The notes under the pieces are model-generated. The model worked only from the letters and a program-made list of their open reading frames with translations, had not been told where the DNA came from and ran no database searches. From CAZPDM01 sp964585305 (GTDB lineage Bacteria; Planctomycetota; Uabimicrobiia; Uabimicrobiales; JABWCH01): a stretch of 16,931 bases of DNA. A program made the position numbers and the translations under genes. The DNA is taken from positions 1 to 16,931 of the forward strand of contig CAZPDM010000089.1 of NCBI GenBank assembly GCA_964585305.1, given 5' to 3'. This document shows, one piece after another, positions 7,741 to 12,824 of this stretch (position 1 is its first letter; every line of letters begins with the position of its first letter).

Positions 7741-8721
7741 GAAATTCTTATGATCGATCGTTTTGCTAATTTTTATAATAATTTAGCTGGGCTTATTAGT
7801 TCAGGTTTTAGTATGACCGAAGCCTTGGAAGCCTTAGCTGAATCAGAACCTCAAAGTGTAGCAAATGGGCTTCGTCGGGCAATTACAACAATACATCAAG
7901 GCGGAAATTTAGAAGACGCATTAACTGCTGCACAAATTTTTAATTTATGGGAAATTCAAGTATTAGTTGCAGGAGAACGCACAGGCCATCTTCCTGAAAT
8001 TTGCAAAGGATTAAGCCAAAGTCGCGAACAACGAGCACAACGTATTCATGAAGTTATTTCACGCAGTATTTATCCTATTGTTTTAGTTCACCTTGCAATC
8101 TTAGGCCCTTCGCTTGGTATATTAGTTTCTCAAGGCTCAACAGCCTACTGGGATGCAGTTTTGCCATTTTTAGGCGGACTCTATGCTCTATTTCTGCTTC
8201 CTTGGATATTACTGAAAGTATTGCGCCAAATTGATAGCATTGCTTTAATTTTAGATCATATTCTTTTAAGAATTCCTATTGTAGGCGGATGTCTTCTCAA
8301 ACTTGAATTAAGCCAATCTATGGCAGTTTTGCAAAGTAGCTATACTTCTGGTATTACCATTCGAGATGCTATTGGATCAATCATTAAGATTAGTAAAAAT
8401 CGCGTATTAAAAAATATGTTTCAAGATATTCATGACAGACTCATGGCAGGAGATAATTTAACAACAGCAATAAAATATCAAGTATGGATACCATCATTTC
8501 TCAAAGGAATGATTGCAAGCGGAGAAACAGCAGGCAAATTAGATGAACAGTTGCTCAAAGCACAAGGCTATCTTGAACACGAAGCGACTACAACTCTTCA
8601 AGTTCTTATTTCTGCTTTATGTACAATGATTTTCATTTTTGCTGCTCTGATTGTTGCCTATAAAGTAATTAGCTTTTATTCTGGATATATGTCTCAAATT
8701 CAAAACTTACGCATTAAATAA
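7735..8721 (+). CDS. Short GspF/PilC-like type II secretion or pilus platform protein
   Basis: GspF/PilC proteins form the inner membrane platform of type II secretion systems and type IV pili and work with an ATPase to assemble pseudopilins. This 328-residue protein has both T2SSF repeats: the first with GERTG at 80-84, the second with GETAG at 263-267, each before an amphipathic stretch. Hydrophobic segments lie near 112-132, 143-162 and 288-314. It is shorter than the usual 400 residues and lacks the N-terminal extension. No ATPase, pilin or secretin gene is adjacent, so it is an orphan here. The start is uncertain: ATG 7735 has no ribosome site, while ATG 7750 (Met6) could use AGGAG at 7701-7705 if the intervening hairpin folds. 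No frame upstream of 7732 is open. Confidence 0.82.
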   Translation: MHEILMIDRFANFYNNLAGLISSGFSMTEALEALAESEPQSVANGLRRAITTIHQGGNLEDALTAAQIFNLWEIQVLVAGERTGHLPEICKGLSQSREQRAQRIHEVISRSIYPIVLVHLAILGPSLGILVSQGSTAYWDAVLPFLGGLYALFLLPWILLKVLRQIDSIALILDHILLRIPIVGGCLLKLELSQSMAVLQSSYTSGITIRDAIGSIIKISKNRVLKNMFQDIHDRLMAGDNLTTAIKYQVWIPSFLKGMIASGETAGKLDEQLLKAQGYLEHEATTTLQVLISALCTMIFIFAALIVAYKVISFYSGYMSQIQNLRIK

Positions 8722-8734
8722 AATCAGAAAACAC

Positions 8735-8763
8735 TTGCAAAAAAATATAAATTCTGTTACCAT
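8735..8763 (+). promoter_or_regulatory. Possible sigma-70 promoter of the PEP-CTERM gene
   Basis: TTGCAA (8735-8740) and TACCAT (8758-8763) are separated by 17 bases, and TG at 8755-8756 gives an extended -10. The predicted start near 8770 leaves a leader of about 78 bases before ATG 8848. The -10 matches only four of six consensus bases, so this is a moderate prediction. Confidence 0.35.
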
Positions 8764-8847
8764 TTAAAAAGAAACATTTACCCAATTATTTTCCTACCTT
8801 TAAGACTCATTAAATTTTATTTGTAACTTCTGCAAGGAGATAGCATT

Positions 8848-9420
8848 ATGAAAAAAACTGTTCTTATTCTACTTATTTGTTTTGCCAGCACTCTTTTGGC
8901 AGCCCCATATTATGGAGCAGATATTACCTTAAATGCAACCGAATATATTTCTTTTAGCGGTTTGTACAATGGCGATATAGGTTGGTTTCAAGATGGATCA
9001 ACTATGTACACAAATTGGGGTGGTCCTTGGTTGCAATACCAAGCCTATCTTGATGTAGGAACTTGGAGAATTGGTTTAAATGCAATTAACCAGGGAAATT
9101 TAAGTTCCAGTTGGTATCCTAATTTTATTGTAGCAAATAGTCTTACAGGCACAAATATTTATGTACCAGCAAGTGCTACAGAAGTTTTTTACAACTATAT
9201 CACATACAACGTTACTACCGCAGGAACTTATAATATTCGATATACATGGACAAACGATCAATGCAATAGCGGCTATGATGCAAATATTAAAGTTGTCAGC
9301 GTATTTTTCGATAACATTGCAACCCCACCCGCAACGCCAGAACCTAGCACACTTGCTCTTGTTTTTTTATCTAGTATAGTGTTGGCAAGCAAAAAAAAGA
9401 TCCGCAAATTTTTTCGTTAA
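8848..9420 (+). CDS. Secreted PEP-CTERM protein
   Basis: A 190-residue exported protein. A signal peptide (MKK, hydrophobic core to about residue 18, cleavage near LAA at 17-19) opens it. A C-terminal PEP-CTERM signal closes it: PEPST at 164-168, a hydrophobic segment at about 169-180 and a basic tail of Lys/Arg at 182-190. Exosortase recognises and cleaves such tails in Gram-negative bacteria that make extracellular polysaccharide. The body (about 24-155) is rich in Thr, Asn, Tyr, Trp and Gly and looks like a beta-sandwich, perhaps carbohydrate-binding, but I recognise no named domain. The ribosome site AAGGAG at 8834-8839, eight bases before the ATG, is among the best in the window. A strong terminator follows directly. 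No exosortase gene is visible. Confidence 0.85.
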   Translation: MKKTVLILLICFASTLLAAPYYGADITLNATEYISFSGLYNGDIGWFQDGSTMYTNWGGPWLQYQAYLDVGTWRIGLNAINQGNLSSSWYPNFIVANSLTGTNIYVPASATEVFYNYITYNVTTAGTYNIRYTWTNDQCNSGYDANIKVVSVFFDNIATPPATPEPSTLALVFLSSIVLASKKKIRKFFR

Positions 9421-9424
9421 AACT

Positions 9425-9460
9425 AAAAAAAAGCAGATGTAGAAAAACATCTGCTTTTTT
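9425..9460. terminator. Bidirectional intrinsic terminator between convergent genes
   Basis: AGCAGATGT (9432-9440) and ACATCTGCT (9447-9455) form a perfect stem with a 6-base loop, flanked by an A run on the left and a T run (9455-9460) on the right, so it works on both strands. It ends the plus-strand PEP-CTERM transcript (stop at 9420) and the minus-strand hydrolase transcript (stop at 9463). Confidence 0.92.
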
Positions 9461-9462
9461 AA

Positions 9463-10434
9463 TTAGTTATTCTTTAAATTTTCTATAAAATCTAAAACAA
9501 TTTCATTGATGCAGAATTGTCCTAATTTAGGACCCATAAATCCTACATGGCCACCATGTCGTGTTTCAAGAAAGCGAAGGTAAGGACTTTCTTGAAATAG
9601 AGAAAATTGTTGTTCGTAAGGCCATCGTGGCACCATAGGATCGTCTTGAGCATAAACAAGCAAGCTAGGAATTTGAATTTTAGGCAATACAGGATATGAG
9701 GCGGCTTTATTATAATAATCCTCAGCCCCTGCAAATCCATATACTCTAGCTGTTATTTGATTATCAAAGTCAAATAAATTATAAGGGCGGTGAGAAAGAA
9801 GTCCTTGAAATTTTTGAGGAAATGCAGAACAACGACGACGATAGCTTCTCATTAAATACCAAAGCAAATAACGTTGGTAAATTGGATTTTGATCCAGCCA
9901 TTGCGCTGTCGCAGCCATATCTATTGCTCCTGATACTGATATGACTCCAGCAATATATTCTGGCAAATTTTTGTTTAATTCCCCTGCCAATTTTAAAACT
10001 AAGTTTCCCCCTAAAGAAAAACCTGTAAGAAACAACCTCTTTCCTGTTTTTACATTTTTGCAAACTTCCCAAACATCCTGCCAGAGACCAGCATGATATG
10101 GCATTTCATTATAAGGAAAACTTTCTCCACAGCCACGCAAATTCATCCTGTGTACATTAAAATTTCGTTCTAAAGCGTAATTGGCAAGTCTTATAATATA
10201 AGAAGAATCCGCACTGCCTTCCAAGCCGTGAACCAATAAAAGATCATCTTTATTTTCAGGAGATTCCTTTTGCAAATGAGAATATACTACCAATGTTGCA
10301 TTATCACTTGTATGAATAGAATGCTTCTTAAAATTATAATCCCTATCTATCATATTTGCTGGTAAAAGAGTAGGCAAAATAGTTTGAAAATGCTTATTTG
10401 TAAGAAACATAGGCGGGTTGATTGTCTGAATCAT
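9463..10434 (-). CDS. yheT: YheT-like alpha/beta hydrolase
   Basis: A 323-residue alpha/beta hydrolase close to E. coli YheT, whose physiological substrate is not settled. Visible family marks are NKHFQTILP near the N-terminus (13-21), HGLEGS (69-74) with the oxyanion region, RGCGES (100-105), the nucleophile elbow GFSLGGN with Ser140, the acid in AQDDP (262-266), and GGHVGF with His296. The catalytic triad is therefore complete. ATG 10434 is chosen because the family N-terminus begins just after it. The frame also has TTG 10479, adding 15 residues (VFFFFIKRRPSIYF) that look unlike the family. Neither start has a well-placed ribosome site. It converges on the PEP-CTERM gene and shares its terminator. 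Confidence 0.87.
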   Translation of the reverse strand: MIQTINPPMFLTNKHFQTILPTLLPANMIDRDYNFKKHSIHTSDNATLVVYSHLQKESPENKDDLLLVHGLEGSADSSYIIRLANYALERNFNVHRMNLRGCGESFPYNEMPYHAGLWQDVWEVCKNVKTGKRLFLTGFSLGGNLVLKLAGELNKNLPEYIAGVISVSGAIDMAATAQWLDQNPIYQRYLLWYLMRSYRRRCSAFPQKFQGLLSHRPYNLFDFDNQITARVYGFAGAEDYYNKAASYPVLPKIQIPSLLVYAQDDPMVPRWPYEQQFSLFQESPYLRFLETRHGGHVGFMGPKLGQFCINEIVLDFIENLKNN

Positions 10435-10518
10435 AAAATATATTGATGGTCTTCTTTTGATAAAAAAAAAGAAAACCAAGCCTTTCTAACATAGAATTTT
10501 TTTGATTTTCTATCTTTT

Positions 10519-10527
10519 ATTATAACA
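10519..10527 (-). promoter_or_regulatory. Possible extended -10 promoter of the yheT-like gene
   Basis: On the minus strand TGTTATAAT occupies 10527-10519, a perfect extended -10 (TG-N-TATAAT). No good -35 lies at 16-18 bases. Transcription would start near 10512 and give a leader of about 78 bases before ATG 10434. The region is very AT-rich, so chance is a real alternative. Confidence 0.35.
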
Positions 10528-10561
10528 AAAAAAATATGCTTTTATCTAAAATTTTTTATAA

Positions 10562-10716
10562 AAATAAAAAACACCTTACTAAGAAGGTGTTTTTATGATT
10601 TCCTCTTGAGGAAATTAGTTTGTGATGGACGAATGCGTAGCTAGGAAAGCATCAACAAAGTTGATGCGAGCTTGTTTGTTTGATTAAACGGTAACCTAAC
10701 TACAACGGCCCATCGT
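10562..10716 (-). ncRNA. Candidate structured small RNA of about 150 nt, family not recognised
   Basis: The 355-bp gap between yheT and the methyltransferase contains a complete transcription unit on the minus strand: perfect promoter, folded core and intrinsic terminator. Read on the minus strand, stem P1 pairs 10714-10708 with 10630-10624 (7 bp), P2 pairs 10703-10695 with 10645-10637 (9 bp), hairpin P3 is 10667-10649 (8 bp, 3-base loop), and P4 is 10615-10598 (7 bp, CAAG loop). P1 and P2 each contain one G-U pair that would be a C-A mismatch on the plus strand, which supports minus orientation. Between P2 and P3 is a 27-base unpaired strand opposite 3 bases. The core is richer in G+C than its flanks. 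No useful ORF exists in it. I do not recognise tmRNA, RNase P or SRP RNA motifs; the size and bulged-rod shape leave 6S RNA possible. Confidence 0.65.
10567..10594 (-). terminator. Intrinsic terminator of the small RNA
   Basis: Bases 10567-10577 pair perfectly with 10584-10594 (11 bp, 6-base loop). On the minus strand the stem runs into T5-A-T4 (10570-10561), a good U tract. A shorter T run (10590-10594) exists on the plus strand, so it may also stop plus transcription. It ends the small RNA and any read-through from the restriction-modification genes. Confidence 0.85.
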
Positions 10717-10721
10717 TAATA

Positions 10722-10750
10722 ATTATATCTTGAATATAAATTTTTGTCAA
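10722..10750 (-). promoter_or_regulatory. Consensus sigma-70 promoter of the small RNA
   Basis: On the minus strand TTGACA (10750-10745) is followed by exactly 17 bases and TATAAT (10727-10722). Both hexamers are perfect matches to the housekeeping consensus. The predicted start is at 10716-10714, which coincides with the first base of stem P1 of the RNA core. The promoter lies 40 bp downstream of the methyltransferase stop, so it serves the RNA and not the genes upstream. Confidence 0.82.
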
Positions 10751-10789
10751 GAAAAAATTAAAAAAATATTATTTGGGTGTTTGGTATAA

Positions 10790-11719
10790 TTAAAATAATT
10801 CCCCATTTATTTCTGTATTTTTACTTTTTTTTATACTATTTCCATATAGATATTCAACAGATTTATAAAATGTATTTATAGAAGAATTGTGATGGTTTAA
10901 AAACCATTTAATATGATTTTTTAAATACTCTTCTCTTATTTTTTTATCTTGTAAGTCTAATGGTACACGTTCCATTCTTGGATCAACACTATCAAAACTT
11001 ATAAATTTCTTTGCTAATCTTTTTTTCGTATTTTCAACATATTCTGAATTGATTTCAATTCCAATGCAATTTCTATTTAATTGTTGACAAACTCTAAGAG
11101 TTGTTCCAGAACCTGAAAATGGATCAAGAACTTTGTCATTTTCATCGCTTGAGGCAAGTATCATTCTTTCTATAATCCCTTCAGGTTTTTGAGTTGGATG
11201 CTGTTGACGATTTTCATTGCAATAATGTACATGAGAAAATTCCCAAACATCTCCTGGATTAGCACCACGCATATTGTTTATTGATCTATAATATTTTTGT
11301 GGAACACGAATTGAGTCCAAATTAAATTTAAATTTTTCAGATTTTGTAAAGTAAAGAATATCATCATGTCGTGGTGAATAACCTTTAGTTTTTCCTAACC
11401 CTTGAGTATAATGCCAAGTAATCCAACTATTGAATTTTAATCCTAGTTCCTTCTCCATAATATAATAAATATATGAAATGTAACGAACACCCATAAATAC
11501 ATATATACTTCCAGTCTTTTTTAGAATACGCTTTGCTTCTGTAAGCCATACTCTAGAAAATATTATATATTCATCATGAGTAAAATGATCTGTATCCGCA
11601 CCATAATTTTTTTTTAGATTATAAGGAGGATCAGCAATAATTAAATCAAAATACTCATCTTCATATTCTTTAAGTTTGATTAAACTATCTGCATTAATAA
11701 CAGAAATATTACTTATCAT
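10790..11719 (-). CDS. Type II DNA methyltransferase, beta class, probably N6-adenine
   Basis: A 309-residue enzyme that transfers a methyl group from S-adenosylmethionine to a DNA base, here probably protecting sites from the adjacent endonuclease. Catalytic motif IV DPPY is at 30-33, and the cofactor motif I DPFSGSGT at 199-206, preceded by HPTQKP at 174-179. The order IV, recognition region, I marks the beta class; DPPY favours N6-adenine over N4-cytosine but does not prove it. A C-terminal extension (about 245-309) lies beyond the usual core. Its start overlaps the endonuclease stop by 11 bp (ATG inside the last codons), implying translational coupling. The recognition sequence cannot be predicted from this. 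Confidence 0.9.
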   Translation of the reverse strand: MISNISVINADSLIKLKEYEDEYFDLIIADPPYNLKKNYGADTDHFTHDEYIIFSRVWLTEAKRILKKTGSIYVFMGVRYISYIYYIMEKELGLKFNSWITWHYTQGLGKTKGYSPRHDDILYFTKSEKFKFNLDSIRVPQKYYRSINNMRGANPGDVWEFSHVHYCNENRQQHPTQKPEGIIERMILASSDENDKVLDPFSGSGTTLRVCQQLNRNCIGIEINSEYVENTKKRLAKKFISFDSVDPRMERVPLDLQDKKIREEYLKNHIKWFLNHHNSSINTFYKSVEYLYGNSIKKSKNTEINGELF

Positions 11720-12500
11720 CTTTTATCCAACCATTTTTTACAGCTAAGTCTTTCCAATCTTCAATGGATCGTTTTGAAGAATTTAAATATTTTTTGTCAA
11801 GTAATAGACAGAACTCATACGTATTCCTACTTTCCAAATCTATATAATGAATATCACGCAATTGAATTTGTCCTGTACCTAGTGCTGGATTATAGCTAAT
11901 ATCTGCAGACGAAATATATTTTAAGTCATAGGTATTGAATGAAGTAATTTCCATAATTCCATCAAACATTTTAGTTTCTGCATTTTTTGTTGAATATACT
12001 TTATGTTTTACAGAAAGAATTATGAATAAATAATCAGGGTCTTCAATATATGCAGTTCTTATCCGTGCGTAGGAAGTAATATTTGGTGATTTTCCACTCT
12101 CTTTTATATCTTCAGCAGTAGCTTTAACATCGACTTCTGCTTTAATAAATGAATTGTGTTTTTCTTTTTGTTTAAAAACTAATATAATATCAGCCATGTA
12201 TAAGCGTTCTTTTGCTTCTACATTTACTAACTGATAAGGATTGGCAGAATCATTTGCAATCAATTGAAATGTTTGCTGTGCCCATGCTTCAATAAAAGGA
12301 CCAGCAATCTTGTTAATATTTTCCATTGGAAGTCCAAAACGTAAATTAGTACGAATAAATATCTTATTTTCCCAGACATCTATTGCTTTGCGAACAATAT
12401 TGTTGATTTGTTCAATAACAAAACTTGACCATTTTGGATAGTCTGGGCTTTCAATTGGCTTTTTTAATTTAAAATCTTCGTAGTTCAATTTATTCTCCAT
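11709..12500 (-). CDS. Type II restriction endonuclease, PD-(D/E)xK type
   Basis: A 263-residue protein directly upstream of, and overlapping, the methyltransferase gene. A PD-(D/E)xK nuclease core is visible: D104 (MADIILV, 102-108), then E122, D124 and K126 in AEVDVKAT (121-128), with a helix-forming stretch after it. This is the pattern of metal-dependent restriction endonucleases. The gene order and overlap with a methyltransferase strongly support that role. I do not recognise a named endonuclease or its cut site. ATG 12500 has only a weak purine run before it (TAAAG), which could keep expression low, but start choice is not otherwise contested. The product would act in the cytoplasm on unmethylated foreign DNA. 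Confidence 0.82.
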   Translation of the reverse strand: MENKLNYEDFKLKKPIESPDYPKWSSFVIEQINNIVRKAIDVWENKIFIRTNLRFGLPMENINKIAGPFIEAWAQQTFQLIANDSANPYQLVNVEAKERLYMADIILVFKQKEKHNSFIKAEVDVKATAEDIKESGKSPNITSYARIRTAYIEDPDYLFIILSVKHKVYSTKNAETKMFDGIMEITSFNTYDLKYISSADISYNPALGTGQIQLRDIHYIDLESRNTYEFCLLLDKKYLNSSKRSIEDWKDLAVKNGWIKDDK

Positions 12501-12547
12501 CTTTAATCGATAGATTTAAATAACGTTTCAAGACCTATGAATATATT

Positions 12548-12576
12548 TTTACAATAATAAAATTATTTGATATAAT
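12548..12576 (+). promoter_or_regulatory. Strong extended -10 promoter upstream of the kinase gene
   Basis: TTTACA (12548-12553) and TATAAT (12571-12576) are 17 bases apart, and TG at 12568-12569 makes the -10 extended: 11 of 12 hexamer bases match consensus. Transcription would begin near 12583 and run toward the kinase, leaving a leader of about 240 bases that holds a 46-codon ORF. The 324-bp gap between the divergent endonuclease and kinase genes holds this promoter and that ORF. I see no equally good minus-strand promoter. Confidence 0.6.
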
Positions 12577-12661
12577 CAATTTATAGTACACAACAATTTT
12601 TTATAAGTAAAAGAAAATATAAGAGTAAATGAAACAAAAAAATATAAAATGATAAAATTAC

Positions 12662-12802
12662 ATGAATCAAATAAACAAAAAAATTCGTAGCTATTTAGCC
12701 CATATTTGCCAAAGTTTTGCTCTTGCGCAAAATAAGTCGAGAAATCTACTTTCGCAGTCTTTGTCGTGTAGTTTATTGATGATATTAAACATAATATTTT
12801 AA
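12662..12802 (+). CDS. Possible 46-residue ORF in the kinase leader
   Basis: An ATG at 12662 opens a 46-codon frame ending in TAA at 12800-12802, 22 bp before the kinase start. The peptide has a basic N-terminal half (MNQINKKIRSYL at 1-12) and a hydrophobic C-terminus (LLMILNIIF, 38-46). It lies downstream of a strong promoter. The stretch 12680-12790 has visibly more G and C than the A-rich bases around it, so something is likely there. Against coding: there is no Shine-Dalgarno, and no family is recognisable. It could be a leader peptide, a small membrane peptide, a gene relic or a non-coding leader. Confidence 0.25.
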   Translation: MNQINKKIRSYLAHICQSFALAQNKSRNLLSQSLSCSLLMILNIIF

Positions 12803-12824
12803 ATTATAAGCAGAAAGTAAATTT

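Noticed and set aside
10624..10714. Integron attC site or transposon end
   Set aside because: CCTAACTAC-type sequence and pairing recall attC cores, but no integrase or cassette genes are near, and the consensus promoter, G-U pairs and terminator on one strand fit an RNA gene better.
10562..10716. Firm call as 6S, SRP, tmRNA or RNase P RNA
   Set aside because: No conserved sequence blocks of SRP, tmRNA or RNase P RNA are visible and the length is too small for the last two. 6S fits by size and shape only, which is not enough.
10782..10790. TGGTATAAT as a plus-strand promoter
   Set aside because: No -35 is present and it would direct transcription into the antisense of the methyltransferase gene; it overlaps AT-rich sequence at the gene end and is likely chance.
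12681..12695. Second copy of the small RNA, from a shared CGTAGCTA octamer
   Set aside because: The eight shared bases are the only similarity; the surrounding sequence, promoter and fold are not repeated.
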